A DNA stretch of 64,000 bases, taken from assembly GCF_003970385.1 (NCBI RefSeq), contig NZ_RXZH01000001.1, positions 1-64,000 of the forward strand. The letters are read 5' to 3'. This DNA is from Vibrio aquaticus (GTDB lineage: Bacteria > Pseudomonadota > Gammaproteobacteria > Enterobacterales > Vibrionaceae). The translations under genes and the position numbers were made by a program. Each line of letters opens with the position of its first letter. Within the stretch, counting starts at the first letter, position 1. Below, piece after piece: positions 44,520-53,981 of the stretch. The notes below the pieces were generated by a model that worked only from the letters and a program-made list of their open reading frames with translations, was not told where the DNA came from and searched no databases.

Positions 44520-45308
44520 TTAAATGAAGATTTTGCCGTGAGAATAAGGAACGACATCGCCAGAAACAATGACTTGTTCAGGTTCGACATGGCAGTAAAG
44601 CGTACCACCGCGTTTAGATGCTTGATAAGCCATTAAATTATCTTTGCCTAATTTTTCTGCCCAATATGGTGCTAATCCAGCGTGAATAGATCCTGTTACT
44701 GGATCTTCAACTCCGCCATTGGCCGGCCAAAAATAGCGAGAAACGAAATCAAATTGTTCACTCGGCGCAGTGGCCACCACATCATAAGGCGCGAGCTGTT
44801 TTAGATAATCATTCTTTGTGTTGAGATCAATGACGTCTTGCTCATTGTCGTAGATAGCGAAATAGGCTTGTGGGTTCTTAAGCACTTCCACTGGTTGAAT
44901 CGAGAGGCCTTCCAATAGCTCGGCAGGCGCATCGCAAGGTGTTGGTTTACGCAGTGGGAAACACATTAAGATTCGGCCTGAGAGATCTTTCTCCACCGTG
45001 AGTGGCCCCACTAGGCGTGTGTCAAATTGAATGACTTCACCGGCATCAAAATGTTGGAAAAGAACATGAGCAGTCGCGAGGGTTGCATGGCCACAAAAAT
45101 CCACTTCACACAGAGGAGAGAACCAGCGAATCTCATAGTGATCCATGGCAAGCTGCTTAACAAAGGCGGTTTCAGACAAATTGTTTTCGGCAGCGATGCT
45201 CTGCATCATATTATCACTGAGCCATTCAGTAACCGGAACGACGGCAGCGGGATTGCCTCTAAATCTTTGTGAGGTAAACGCATCACATATAAATATCTCA
45301 AGTTCCAT
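44520..45308 (-). CDS. PhzF family isomerase-like protein
   Basis: 262 residues of the PhzF fold, two similar alpha/beta barrels around an active site. Visible marks are FRGNPAAVVP, AENNLSETAFV with the catalytic Glu, CGHATLATAHVLF and EDPVTGSIHAGLAPYW. PhzF itself isomerises a phenazine precursor, but most members, like this one, are of unknown substrate and occur without phenazine genes, which are absent here. The second ATG at 45308 has AGGA six bases upstream and is preferred to 45314. Confidence 0.9.
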   Translation of the reverse strand: MELEIFICDAFTSQRFRGNPAAVVPVTEWLSDNMMQSIAAENNLSETAFVKQLAMDHYEIRWFSPLCEVDFCGHATLATAHVLFQHFDAGEVIQFDTRLVGPLTVEKDLSGRILMCFPLRKPTPCDAPAELLEGLSIQPVEVLKNPQAYFAIYDNEQDVIDLNTKNDYLKQLAPYDVVATAPSEQFDFVSRYFWPANGGVEDPVTGSIHAGLAPYWAEKLGKDNLMAYQASKRGGTLYCHVEPEQVIVSGDVVPYSHGKIFI

Positions 45309-45480
45309 GACCATTCCTTTAGTGGGTAAGTTTTATAAATTATTACCTTTCGTTTTGATAAATGGATGAAAAACAGAGAGAGTTGCGACAAAGCTCTAAC
45401 GGAATCATCCATTGGTTACATTAGGTTCATTAGAGGAAGTTAAACAATGTTGCATTTAAGCGCATGTGCTATGTCGCGAG

Positions 45481-45513
45481 CAAAAAAATGCCGATGCGTC
45501 CTTGCATCGGCAT
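45481..45513 (-). terminator. Terminator of the orphan ABC ATPase gene
   Basis: On the minus strand an 11-bp stem (45503-45513 with 45486-45496) runs into seven T residues (complement of 45481-45487). It lies about 33 bases after the stop at 45546. Confidence 0.8.
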
Positions 45514-45545
45514 TCGTGTCGGCGGCCAAACCGATATAAGTAAGC

Positions 45546-47168
45546 TTAGGCAACTTTTGTCGATTTTTCTAAGTCAAATGAGGCTGCAATGAGCTTTTTT
45601 GTATAATCACTTTTTGGGTTGTAAAAAATATCTTCAGCACTGCCTTGCTCCATAACTTCGCCTTTCTGCATAACGAGCACGCGGTCAGAAAGCGCTTTGA
45701 CCACACTCAGATCGTGACTGATAAACAGAAAACCGATGTTGTGTTTCGCTTGAATGTCTTTTAATAATTCAATCACTGTTAATTGTACCGAGCGGTCGAG
45801 CGCCGATGTGGGTTCATCCAGCAAGATAAAAGAGGGCTCTAAGATGAGCGCACGTGCGATCGCAATACGCTGGCGTTGCCCACCTGAAAACTCGTGGGGG
45901 TAGCGGTTAATCGAGCTCGGGTCGAGTCTCACTTCTTCTAATGCCTTTCGCGCTCTCGCCATTCGCTCTGAACGAGTTAAGTTCGGCTGGTGGACAGTGA
46001 GCGCTTCAGTGATGATGTCACCGACAGTCATTCGAGGCGAGAGTGATCCGTAGGGATCTTGAAACACCATTTGAATGTCTTTTTTTAGCTGAAACTTTTC
46101 TGACTGCGAAAGTTGATCTAGATTCTGACCTTTAAAAGCGATCGTTCCCGTGGAGGGAAGTAACCCGATCAACGCGCGGCCAAGCGTTGATTTCCCAGAA
46201 CCTGACTCACCAACAATACCTAAGGTTTCACCTTGTTTTAACTCGAGAGAAATCCCTTTTACCGCTTCGAAATATTGATTCTTGCTCGGCATGAAATGAG
46301 GCTTAACCAAAAACTTAACGCGAATATCATCCGCTTTTAGTAGTGGTACCGCGCCCGCATCGATCGGTTTTTTACTGCCCTTGGGAATGGAGTTAATCAA
46401 CATTTTGGTATAGTCATGTTGAGGAGAGTCAAATAGGGCATGGCACTCAGCTGTCTCAACCACATCACCTTTGCACATCACAATCACTCGATCGGCGAAA
46501 TGTTTCACAACGCCTAAATCATGGGTAATGAACAAGATCGACATGCCAAGCTTAGATTGTATTTCCTTAATTAGGTTAAGTACCTCGGCTTGAACAGTCA
46601 CGTCTAATGCGGTGGTCGGTTCATCGGCGATAAGAATATCGGGTTCATTAATCAACGCCATTGCAATCATGATGCGCTGCAACTGACCTCCTGAAAACTC
46701 ATGAGGGTATTTCGTGTAGGCCTGTTCGATGTTTGGAAGGTGTACGAGGTCAAATAATTCCAATACCTTAGCCTTTGCTTCAGATCGACTCACCGCTCGA
46801 TGGCAAAGTATTGCTTCAGCAACTTGAGGGCCGACTTTGACATACGGGTTTAGTGATGTCATTGGCTCTTGGAAGATCATCCCTATGCGGTCGCCACGAA
46901 TGGATTGCATCTGTTTTTCTGGCAAGTCGAGTAATTGACGATCTTCAAATTCGATACTGGATTGCGAATGAACAATGGCGTTGTTAGGCAGAAGTTGCAT
47001 CAGTGCATTGGTCGAGACGGATTTACCACTTCCAGATTCGCCAACAATCGCGAGTGTCTCGCCGTTACGAAGTTCGAAGCTGATATTTTTCACCGCATCA
47101 ACGACACCATCATTAGTCGTAAAACTAACGGAAAGGTTGTTGACCTTAAGAATCGGGGTCTGTGACAT
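45546..47168 (-). CDS. Double ABC ATPase of the dipeptide/YejF type, orphan
   Basis: 540 residues with two complete ABC modules. Each has Walker [10 protein letters not shown]-loop FQEPM or FQDPY, a signature ([12 protein letters not shown] and [12 protein letters not shown]), Walker B ([12 protein letters not shown] and [12 protein letters not shown]) and H-loop. It is the twin-ATPase type that energises YejABE- or Dpp-like peptide importers, but no permease or binding-protein gene is beside it. A paralogue, YejF, is in its full operon 14 kb away. It follows a small gene by 12 bases and the pair sits behind two Fur-box-like sites, so iron limitation may induce it. It could serve another permease pair in trans. 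Confidence 0.9.
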   Translation of the reverse strand: MSQTPILKVNNLSVSFTTNDGVVDAVKNISFELRNGETLAIVGESGSGKSVSTNALMQLLPNNAIVHSQSSIEFEDRQLLDLPEKQMQSIRGDRIGMIFQEPMTSLNPYVKVGPQVAEAILCHRAVSRSEAKAKVLELFDLVHLPNIEQAYTKYPHEFSGGQLQRIMIAMALINEPDILIADEPTTALDVTVQAEVLNLIKEIQSKLGMSILFITHDLGVVKHFADRVIVMCKGDVVETAECHALFDSPQHDYTKMLINSIPKGSKKPIDAGAVPLLKADDIRVKFLVKPHFMPSKNQYFEAVKGISLELKQGETLGIVGESGSGKSTLGRALIGLLPSTGTIAFKGQNLDQLSQSEKFQLKKDIQMVFQDPYGSLSPRMTVGDIITEALTVHQPNLTRSERMARARKALEEVRLDPSSINRYPHEFSGGQRQRIAIARALILEPSFILLDEPTSALDRSVQLTVIELLKDIQAKHNIGFLFISHDLSVVKALSDRVLVMQKGEVMEQGSAEDIFYNPKSDYTKKLIAASFDLEKSTKVA

Positions 47169-47180
47169 GATATATCCTTA

Positions 47181-47675
47181 TTAATTAATGTTATGCGGCT
47201 GTTCCATCACAGCATTGTATTGCTTGAGCGTTGAAAAATAGTGGTGAGCTTTTTGGACGTGTTCAAACTCCAACATCCACTGAGCACTTCGTTGAGCAGT
47301 ACAGAAGGCGCCCATATGTCGAAGCAATTCGTCACACTGTTTGTGAAGAATATGCTGAGTGGCGTGGATGAGATCATCGTGTTCGATAGATAAAAACTGC
47401 AATTGAGCGTGAGTCTGGTTAAGCAGCTCAAACGCCTGCTTCTGTTGCCCCATCTTATTTAAGATTTCAGACTGAGAGATGGCCGCATCTCTTAAGCTGG
47501 TAATTAAACAGCTAAACTGGCAAGGCTTAGTCGTATTGTCGTGAAGTGCATCTTGTAGATAGCTCGGAAGGTGGTCCAACACTTGACCATAAAGGTAATG
47601 GGCCTCTGGCCAATGTCCTTGCTCTGACAACTGTTCTGCTTTTAAGTAGTGAGCCCAACACTGTTCTAACGTCAT
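47181..47675 (-). CDS. Small helical (TPR-like) protein, unknown
   Basis: 164 residues, all predicted helical, with AEQLSEQGHWPEAHYLYGQVLDH reading as a tetratricopeptide-like hairpin and later ILNKMGQQKQAFELLNQTHAQL as a second. Histidine and cysteine are frequent (C in QCWAHYL, PCQFSCL, KQCDELL, AFCTAQR). No signal peptide. I do not know the family. It is the first gene of a two-gene unit with the ABC ATPase, 12 bases apart, and its promoter region carries two Fur-box-like sites. The ATG at 47675 has GGAG nine bases upstream; a GTG at 47690 is possible. Confidence 0.65.
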   Translation of the reverse strand: MTLEQCWAHYLKAEQLSEQGHWPEAHYLYGQVLDHLPSYLQDALHDNTTKPCQFSCLITSLRDAAISQSEILNKMGQQKQAFELLNQTHAQLQFLSIEHDDLIHATQHILHKQCDELLRHMGAFCTAQRSAQWMLEFEHVQKAHHYFSTLKQYNAVMEQPHNIN

Positions 47676-47714
47676 ATCCATATTCTCCACAAACGCTCAA
47701 TGCCCACATTAAAA

Positions 47715-47746
47715 TGCAAATCATTATCTAATGCAAATAATTATCA
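47715..47746 (-). promoter_or_regulatory. Two tandem Fur-box-like sites
   Basis: Two near-identical 15-bp elements, TGCAAATCATTATCT at 47715-47729 and TGCAAATAATTATCA at 47732-47746, both fit the Fur 7-1-7 pattern TGATAAT-N-ATTATCA with two or three mismatches each. They lie 40-70 bases upstream of the TPR-like/ABC ATPase unit, between it and the divergent Lon-like gene, and could control either direction. Confidence 0.65.
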
Positions 47747-47866
47747 TTTATTTCTTGTTTTGTTTGAAAAGTAATCACTTAAACACGAATTAGCTGTAAG
47801 TCACTAAAATATAAATAAATATGACCTAAACTGTTGGTAATACATTATTTGCACAAGGATAGAGTG

Positions 47867-50227
47867 ATGACGATTAATAGACTTGACGCAAACCAGCTGT
47901 ACTTACCGGCTGAGTTAGAGAAGTTAGAAAGCAAGTCGACTAAAGAGTTGCCGCCTATCGATGAAATCGTTGGGCAAGAGCGAGCTCAGAAGGCCGTCGA
48001 ATTTGCGATGTCGATTAAAGAGAAAGGCTATAACATTTACGCGATTGGCCAGAATGGGTTAGGCAAGCGTACGATGATCCTTCGTTATCTCAATCGCCAT
48101 AAACATGATGCCGACGCACTTTATGATTGGTGTTATGTGGCGAATTTTGAAGATATTCGTACCCCAAGTGTGCTGAAACTTCCTTGCGGTGTGGGCAGCA
48201 AGTTGAAGCAGGATATCGAGAAACTGATCTCTAAGCTGCTCAATGCAATGCCATTGGCGTTCGACAATGAGCTTTACTACAGTCGCGCAGATAAGCTGAA
48301 AAATCAGTTGGCCGCTAAGCAAGAAGCCGAACTGGCCGTGATCACCAAAGAAGCAAAAGCGAAAGGGATCAGCCTGACGATCACGACTCAGGGCGACTAT
48401 CAGTTTGTCGCGATGAATGGTGACGAGCTACACAGTGAAGAGTCGTTTGATGAGTTAAGCAAAAAAGAGCAAGAGTATTTCGGCAGCACTATTGATGAAC
48501 TCGAAGTTCAGCTGCGTAATATGGTTCGCCAGTTGACCGAGTGGGAAGAGGCGTACAGCGAAAAAATTAAAAAGCTTAATGATGAAGTGACGCTTGACGT
48601 AATTACGCACTTTATCAAACAGCTTAAGAAGGATTACTCAGGCTACCCAGCGATCAAAACTTACCTGACCGAGCTTCAAGCGGACATTGTTGAGAATGCC
48701 GATATTTTCCTTGAACAAAGTGCTGAGCAGGGTGAAGCAGCAACCGCTTCTCTAGACAAAAAGCTACCGCGCCGTTACAAGGTTAACGTCTTAGTAAGCC
48801 GTAAAGATCAAGAGTTCCCAATTGTTGTGGAAGAAAACCCGAACTATCACACGTTGTTTGGTTACATTGAAACGGCTACGTTCAAAGGCACCGTATTTAC
48901 CGATTTCTCGCTCATCCGCCCAGGCAGCTTACATAAAGCGAATGGTGGTGTGTTGCTGATGGATGCGCAGAAAGTGCTTGAACAGCCTTACGTATGGGAT
49001 GGGCTTAAGAGAGCATTAAGAGCACGTCAATTGAGCTTTACTTCGCTTGAGAAAGAAGTGACTCTGACAGGAGCGGTTTCTTTAGACCCTGAACCTATTC
49101 CTCTGGACGTGAAAATCATTCTCTTTGGTGATTATCGTACTTACCAACTTCTGCAACATTACGATGCCGAGTTCAGCGAGCTGTTCCGAGTCACGGCGGA
49201 TTTTGAAGATGAAATGAAGCGCGATGCTGACGCTGAGTTGCAGTACGCCAAATTCATCTCAAGCGTGGTGAACGATAACAACATGCTGCATTGCGATCGT
49301 AAAGCGATCGCACGAATCATCGAGCACAGTTCTCGTTTAGCCGGAGACCAGAATAAGATTTCACTGCATTCGGCGAACATTGCTAACCTTCTACGAGAGT
49401 CAAATTACGTAGCGAAACAAGCGAACTCAAATATGATTCGACTGAGCCACGTTGAAGATGCGCTTGCTAACCAAGAGCAACGTGTGAGCCGACTAAAAGA
49501 CAGTGTAATGGAAGGCTTCATCAATGGCACAACTTTGATTCATACCGAAGGTGAGGCTGTGGGGCAAGTCAATGCTCTGTCGGTTTTGAGTACCAGTGAA
49601 TATATGTTCGGGGCACCAAACCGCATTACGGCAACGACTTGTTATGGTGAAGGCGATGTGATCGATATTGAGCGTAGCGTCGATCTTGGCGGCAGCATTC
49701 ACTCGAAAGGGGTGATGATCTTATCGGCGTATCTATCATCGGTATTTGGTAAAACAGCCAAAGTGCCACTGAATACCACCATTACGTTTGAGCAATCTTA
49801 CGGTGGGGTTGATGGTGACAGCGCAAGTATGGCCGAGTTCTGTGCTGTTGTGTCAGCGTTCTCTAAACAGCCTAACCGACAAGATATTGCGATTACAGGT
49901 TCGATGAACCAATTTGGTGAATCGCAGCCGATTGGTGGTGTGAACGAGAAGATAGAAGGCTTCTTTGATGTGTGTGCAATTAAAGGACGTAATGACAGTC
50001 AAGGGGTGATCATTCCACGTTCGAACATGCACAACCTGATGCTACGTCCTGATATTGTTAAAGCCGTAGAAAAAGGTGAGTTTCATATTTGGGCGATTGA
50101 CCATGTCACAGAGGCAATTGAACTCTTTACCGGTAAGCCAGCCGGTACGCCAACCGAAGAGGGCAGTTACCCGATTGATACCATATATGGGATTGCTCAG
50201 ACTAAGCTGAACGCACTAAGAAAATAG
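47867..50227 (+). CDS. LonB-type ATP-dependent protease
   Basis: 786 residues. The N-terminal part has an AAA+ region with Walker A (AIGQNGLGKRTM), a long coiled-coil-rich insertion (about 200-320) and Walker B (HKANGGVLLMDA). The C-terminal S16 protease domain holds the Ser-Lys dyad: catalytic Ser in GDSASMAEFCAVV and Lys in GGVNEKIEGFFDVC. It is the YcbZ/LonB-like family found in gammaproteobacteria in addition to classical Lon; targets are unknown. Cytoplasmic, soluble. AAGGATAGAG before the ATG at 47867 sets the start. A strong terminator follows. Confidence 0.92.
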   Translation: MTINRLDANQLYLPAELEKLESKSTKELPPIDEIVGQERAQKAVEFAMSIKEKGYNIYAIGQNGLGKRTMILRYLNRHKHDADALYDWCYVANFEDIRTPSVLKLPCGVGSKLKQDIEKLISKLLNAMPLAFDNELYYSRADKLKNQLAAKQEAELAVITKEAKAKGISLTITTQGDYQFVAMNGDELHSEESFDELSKKEQEYFGSTIDELEVQLRNMVRQLTEWEEAYSEKIKKLNDEVTLDVITHFIKQLKKDYSGYPAIKTYLTELQADIVENADIFLEQSAEQGEAATASLDKKLPRRYKVNVLVSRKDQEFPIVVEENPNYHTLFGYIETATFKGTVFTDFSLIRPGSLHKANGGVLLMDAQKVLEQPYVWDGLKRALRARQLSFTSLEKEVTLTGAVSLDPEPIPLDVKIILFGDYRTYQLLQHYDAEFSELFRVTADFEDEMKRDADAELQYAKFISSVVNDNNMLHCDRKAIARIIEHSSRLAGDQNKISLHSANIANLLRESNYVAKQANSNMIRLSHVEDALANQEQRVSRLKDSVMEGFINGTTLIHTEGEAVGQVNALSVLSTSEYMFGAPNRITATTCYGEGDVIDIERSVDLGGSIHSKGVMILSAYLSSVFGKTAKVPLNTTITFEQSYGGVDGDSASMAEFCAVVSAFSKQPNRQDIAITGSMNQFGESQPIGGVNEKIEGFFDVCAIKGRNDSQGVIIPRSNMHNLMLRPDIVKAVEKGEFHIWAIDHVTEAIELFTGKPAGTPTEEGSYPIDTIYGIAQTKLNALRK

Positions 50228-50233
50228 AGAAAT

Positions 50234-50265
50234 AAAAAGAGCCCCAATTGTGGGGCTCTTTTTTT
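50234..50265. terminator. Bidirectional terminator after the Lon-like gene
   Basis: A 13-bp stem centred on GAGCCCCA-ATTG-TGGGGCTC, flanked by A-rich and T-rich runs, between the convergent Lon-like and ldhA genes. Confidence 0.85.
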
Positions 50266-50290
50266 ATAAGGGTTAAGCGAGACAAGCTAC

Positions 50291-51289
50291 TTAGTATTCG
50301 ATGATCTCATTGCCTGACTGTTCGCCTTTTGCGAAAGCGTCCACGTTCCCCAACGTTGTTTCCGCAATGTTTCCCAATGCTTCATTGGTTAAGAAGGCTT
50401 GGTGGCCTGTAAACAGAACATTATGGCAAGCAGATAGGCGACGGAATACGTCATCAACAATTACATCGTTAGATTTGTCTTGGAAGAACAGATCTTTTTC
50501 ATGTTCATAAACATCAAGACCTAGCGCACCAATGCGACCTTTTTTCAACGCTTCCACAGCAGCAGCCGAATCTAGCAAGCCACCACGGCTGGTGTTAATG
50601 ATCATCACACCATCTTTCATCTGATCGAATGCCGCTTCATCAAGTAAGTGGTAGTTCTCTTTGAACATCGGGCAGTGAAGCGTGATAACGTCACTTTCTT
50701 TAAACAGCTGTTCTTTAGAGCAGTAAGTCGCGCCCATCTCGATAGCCGCTGGGTTCTCATAAGGGTCGTGACAAAGAATATTCATGCCCAAACCTTTAAG
50801 AATACGCATCGTCGCAATACCGATTTTACCGGTACCAATCACGCCGACTGTTTTACCGTAGAAGTTAAAACCAACGAGACCTTCAAGGTTGAAGTTTGCG
50901 TCACGGGTGCGCTGATACGCTTTATGGAAGCGACGGTTGAGGCTCATCATTAGGCCAACCGTATGCTCTGCAACCGATTCTGGCGAGTAAGCAGGAACAC
51001 GGACGACTTGCATACCAAGCTTTTTCGCGGCCTCTAAATCGACACGGTCAAACCCTGCGCATCGCATTGCAATGAGCTTAACGCCTTGCTCAGAGAGTGC
51101 TTCTAACACCTCAGCAGAAAGGTCGTCATTAACGAAAGCACAAACGACTTGGCTTCCATGCGCCATTTTGGCGGTCTTAATGTTTAGCGGAAACTCATGG
51201 AAATGGAGCGTGAACCCATGTTGTTCATTTTGATGAGAAAAAGAAACTTCATCGTAAGACTTAGAACTGAATACGGCGACATCTATCAT
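50291..51289 (-). CDS. ldhA: Fermentative D-lactate dehydrogenase
   Basis: 332 residues of the D-2-hydroxyacid dehydrogenase family, interconverting pyruvate and D-lactate with NADH. The coenzyme motif is VGVIGTGKIGIATMRIL; catalytic residues are Arg in NTSRGGLLD, Glu in LGLDVYEHEKD and His in LFTGHQAFLTNEA. The N-terminal IDVAVFSSKSYDEVSF start and the CAGFDRVDLEAA segment match LdhA rather than other hydroxyacid dehydrogenases. Full length and intact. Transcribed alone from the gap at 51290-51698. Confidence 0.95.
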   Translation of the reverse strand: MIDVAVFSSKSYDEVSFSHQNEQHGFTLHFHEFPLNIKTAKMAHGSQVVCAFVNDDLSAEVLEALSEQGVKLIAMRCAGFDRVDLEAAKKLGMQVVRVPAYSPESVAEHTVGLMMSLNRRFHKAYQRTRDANFNLEGLVGFNFYGKTVGVIGTGKIGIATMRILKGLGMNILCHDPYENPAAIEMGATYCSKEQLFKESDVITLHCPMFKENYHLLDEAAFDQMKDGVMIINTSRGGLLDSAAAVEALKKGRIGALGLDVYEHEKDLFFQDKSNDVIVDDVFRRLSACHNVLFTGHQAFLTNEALGNIAETTLGNVDAFAKGEQSGNEIIEY

Positions 51290-51698
51290 AAAAACCTCTC
51301 AAAGATAGCCGGGAGAGTAATATTCACTATTGAATACCGATTCCAGATAAAAATAAACCATGAATTTATCAAGGCTATTTTAGAATAAGAACGAATAGAC
51401 CTAAGTTATTTCGCCGCAAAGAGCAGAAGCACGCTCAAGAAAATCGCGTCACTTTGTCTCATTTTTGACCAGAATATTATGCTCCGCTTTCTGGTGTTGG
51501 TACGAATATATCAAGTGCTTAAAATATCATATCTATTAATACCAAATAAATGATACTTATTTCATATATATGGTAAGCAACGTGTTGATTTGGCTGCTAG
51601 CTTGTATAAACAAGACTTGCACACCTTACCTCTGTGGGCACAAACAGAGGGAGCTATTTGTAAGTGAGCAAAATAAGACATGGCTAGGGAATATGGAT
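51290..51698. other. Intergenic region between ldhA and the chemoreceptor
   Basis: A 409-base, AT-rich divergent region. It contains promoters for both genes and two hairpins in the chemoreceptor leader: CTTGT-ATAA-ACAAG at 51601-51614 and CCTCTGT-N8-ACAGAGG at 51629-51650. An in-frame extension of the chemoreceptor back to 51570 would encode a Cys-rich leader without a ribosome site, so it was not accepted. Nothing else was recognised. Confidence 0.45.
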
Positions 51699-53333
51699 AT
51701 GTGGAATAAACTAAAGGAAGTGTCAATTGCGACAAGGGCGTGGTCTATTCTTGGGCTTTTCGCTCTAAGTTTATTGGCGAACACTTTACTGAATATAAAC
51801 TCGCAACGACAACATATGCGTGAAAACTATGAGCACGGTGTAGAAACGATGGTGGAAAGTGCCGTTGGGGTCATTGGGCATTTTCATGATATGAGTGAGA
51901 GCGGAGCGTATTCGAAAAATGAAGCGCAAGCAAAAGCATTAGAAGCAATCGGTGCAATGCGCTTTGATGGTGATAACTATGTATTTGTTGGTGACAAGGA
52001 AGGCGTACAGCTTGCTACTGGGGTGTTGTCATTGCTTGGTACAAATATCATGGAATTGCAGGACAGTAATGGAAAGTTCTTCGTTAAAGATCTTTACCGT
52101 GTTGCTCAGAATGGTGGCGGCTTTGTCGACTATTTTTGGAAGAACCCAGACAAGGAAACCCTTGATCCTAAAACCAGTTATGCAGTGATGTTTCAGCCAT
52201 GGGGTTGGATGATTGGCTCAGGGATGAATATGCAGGCGCTTCAAGCCGTGACTTACCGCTCGGAAGTGACATCTTTAGGATATGCCGTGGGTATTTTAGT
52301 TGTCTTGTCGGTGGTTGTCGGCTTCTTTATTAAAACCATTACTTCTCCTTTGAAGCGAACCTTGGTTGCGATGAAAGATCTTGCTAAAGGGCAAGGGGAC
52401 TTAACTCAACGTTTACCAGAAGAAGGTAGCAAAGAGCTCATTCACCTTTCGCGATACTTCAATCAGTTCGTGGCTTCGATCCAATCTATTATGCTGAATA
52501 TTCATGATGCGGGGACGCAAGTGTCGGCGTCAGCAACCCAGCTGACGAGTTCGGTCAATCATATTGATGACAGTTTGAATCAGCAGCAAAACGACGTCGA
52601 TATGCTCGCGACCGCCATGACTGAAATGTTGGCTACGGTCGAAGAAGTGGCAGGTCGAACGGTTGAAGCAAATGATGCAAGCCGTCTTGCCTCAGAAGAA
52701 ACACAGCGTAGTCAGTCGATTATCCAAGAGAACGTTACACAGGCAAATGAACTTGCAGCAAAAATCAACTCTGCTGGAGAAGTTGTCCAACAACTCGCCG
52801 CGGATGCCAAAAATGTCGATACGGTTTTAGAGGTCATTCGAGGCGTCGCGGAGCAAACCAACCTTCTCGCGTTAAATGCGGCTATTGAAGCGGCAAGGGC
52901 CGGTGAGCAAGGAAGAGGCTTTGCCGTGGTTGCGGATGAAGTGAGAACACTGTCTCAACGCACGCAGGAATCAACGCTAGAAATCCAAACGATCGTTGAA
53001 AAGCTACAAACGGGTGCAGAAAACGTCGTTTCAGCGATGAATGTCGGCGCAGGAAAAGCAGATGATGCATCAAATATGTCTGTTCAAGCAGGGACGACTT
53101 TGAAGAACATTCACCAAGAAGTGCTCAAAATAGAAGAAATGGCTCAGCACATTGCTACTGCCGCTGAGCAGCAAACGGTGACGGTCGGAGACATAAACCG
53201 CAATGTAGTCAGCTTGAGTGACATGGCTGGGTCGGTATCGTCAGAATCGGCTCAAATGGCGAGTTCTGGCAAAGAGCTCAGTCATGTGTCGGAAGATCTC
53301 ATGAATATGATTGGCAAGTTTAAACTCGCCTAA
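51699..53333 (+). CDS. Methyl-accepting chemotaxis protein with single Cache sensor
   Basis: 544 residues. One membrane segment near the start, a 150-residue periplasmic sCache domain (DNYVFVGDKEGVQLATGV, FVDYFWKNPDKETL, SYAVMFQPWGWMIGSGMN), a second membrane segment, HAMP, then the signalling helices with the conserved hairpin EQTNLLALNAAIEAARAGE and RGFAVVADEVR. It signals to CheA/CheW from an extracellular small ligand; sCache_2 receptors often bind organic acids, fitting the neighbouring D-lactate gene only loosely. AGGGA eight bases before the ATG at 51699 sets the start. Confidence 0.92.
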   Translation: MWNKLKEVSIATRAWSILGLFALSLLANTLLNINSQRQHMRENYEHGVETMVESAVGVIGHFHDMSESGAYSKNEAQAKALEAIGAMRFDGDNYVFVGDKEGVQLATGVLSLLGTNIMELQDSNGKFFVKDLYRVAQNGGGFVDYFWKNPDKETLDPKTSYAVMFQPWGWMIGSGMNMQALQAVTYRSEVTSLGYAVGILVVLSVVVGFFIKTITSPLKRTLVAMKDLAKGQGDLTQRLPEEGSKELIHLSRYFNQFVASIQSIMLNIHDAGTQVSASATQLTSSVNHIDDSLNQQQNDVDMLATAMTEMLATVEEVAGRTVEANDASRLASEETQRSQSIIQENVTQANELAAKINSAGEVVQQLAADAKNVDTVLEVIRGVAEQTNLLALNAAIEAARAGEQGRGFAVVADEVRTLSQRTQESTLEIQTIVEKLQTGAENVVSAMNVGAGKADDASNMSVQAGTTLKNIHQEVLKIEEMAQHIATAAEQQTVTVGDINRNVVSLSDMAGSVSSESAQMASSGKELSHVSEDLMNMIGKFKLA

Positions 53334-53414
53334 CTTTCGTAGCGTGAATCCGATTGGAATCGATCGTATCGCTAGTGTTAGAATCGCCGCGTATTGATCA
53401 ACACTAGCGAACGT

Positions 53415-53933
53415 ATGAGACATCTAAAGACTACTGTACACCCTGATCTTGAGCATCTAGACGACAAGATTATCTTTAAACGTAATGCAGCAAGAGCCAT
53501 TGTTGTTGACGGCGAAGATATCCTTTTACTCTACACAGAGCGTTACCATGACTACACGATCCCAGGTGGCGGTTTAGATGAAGGCGAAGACGTTATCGCC
53601 GGAATGGTAAGAGAACTTGAAGAAGAAACCGGTGCACAGAATATTCATGGGATTAAGCCGTTTGGTATCTTTGAAGAATTTCGTCCTTGGTATAAAGATG
53701 ATGCTGACGTAATGCACATGATTTCGTACTGCTATAGTTGCAAAATTGATCGCGAACTTGGCGAAACTAACTATGAAGATTACGAAATCAAAAATGGGAT
53801 GAAAGCGGTATGGATGAACATTCATCAAGCGATTGCTCATAACGAGAAAACCATGGCAGAGAGTGACAAAAAAGGCATGAGTATCGAACGTGAAACTTAT
53901 CTATTGCACCTTATCGCCAAAGAAATGATCTAA
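53415..53933 (+). CDS. Nudix hydrolase
   Basis: 172 residues with a perfect Nudix box, GGGLDEGEDVIAGMVRELEE followed by ETG, which binds magnesium and hydrolyses a nucleoside diphosphate linked to another group. The N-terminal ARAIVVDGEDILLLYTERYHDYTIP is typical. Substrate unknown. Cytoplasmic. The ATG at 53415 is the natural start; a TTG further upstream adds seven residues without support. The gene stands alone and ends at a terminator shared with the convergent GGDEF gene. Confidence 0.9.
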   Translation: MRHLKTTVHPDLEHLDDKIIFKRNAARAIVVDGEDILLLYTERYHDYTIPGGGLDEGEDVIAGMVRELEEETGAQNIHGIKPFGIFEEFRPWYKDDADVMHMISYCYSCKIDRELGETNYEDYEIKNGMKAVWMNIHQAIAHNEKTMAESDKKGMSIERETYLLHLIAKEMI

Positions 53934-53950
53934 CCTTTACTTTCGAAAGT

Positions 53951-53980
53951 AAAAGCCAGCGAGAATGTCGCTGGCTTTTT
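53951..53980. terminator. Bidirectional terminator after the Nudix gene
   Basis: A 12-bp stem AAAAGCCAGCGA-GAATG-TCGCTGGCTTTT at 53951-53979, directly preceded by an 18-bp perfect palindrome at 53936-53953. It separates the convergent Nudix and GGDEF genes. Confidence 0.8.
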
Positions 53981-53981
53981 G

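Noticed and set aside
51570..51698. N-terminal extension of the chemoreceptor with Cys-rich leader (from 51570)
   Set aside because: No ribosome site at 51570, while AGGGA sits eight bases before the ATG at 51699, which gives a normal receptor N-terminus with the membrane segment next to the start.
53936..53953. 18-bp palindrome TTTACTTTCGAAAGTAAA as an operator
   Set aside because: It lies between the 3' ends of two convergent genes and directly abuts the terminator stem, so a role in termination is more likely than transcriptional control.
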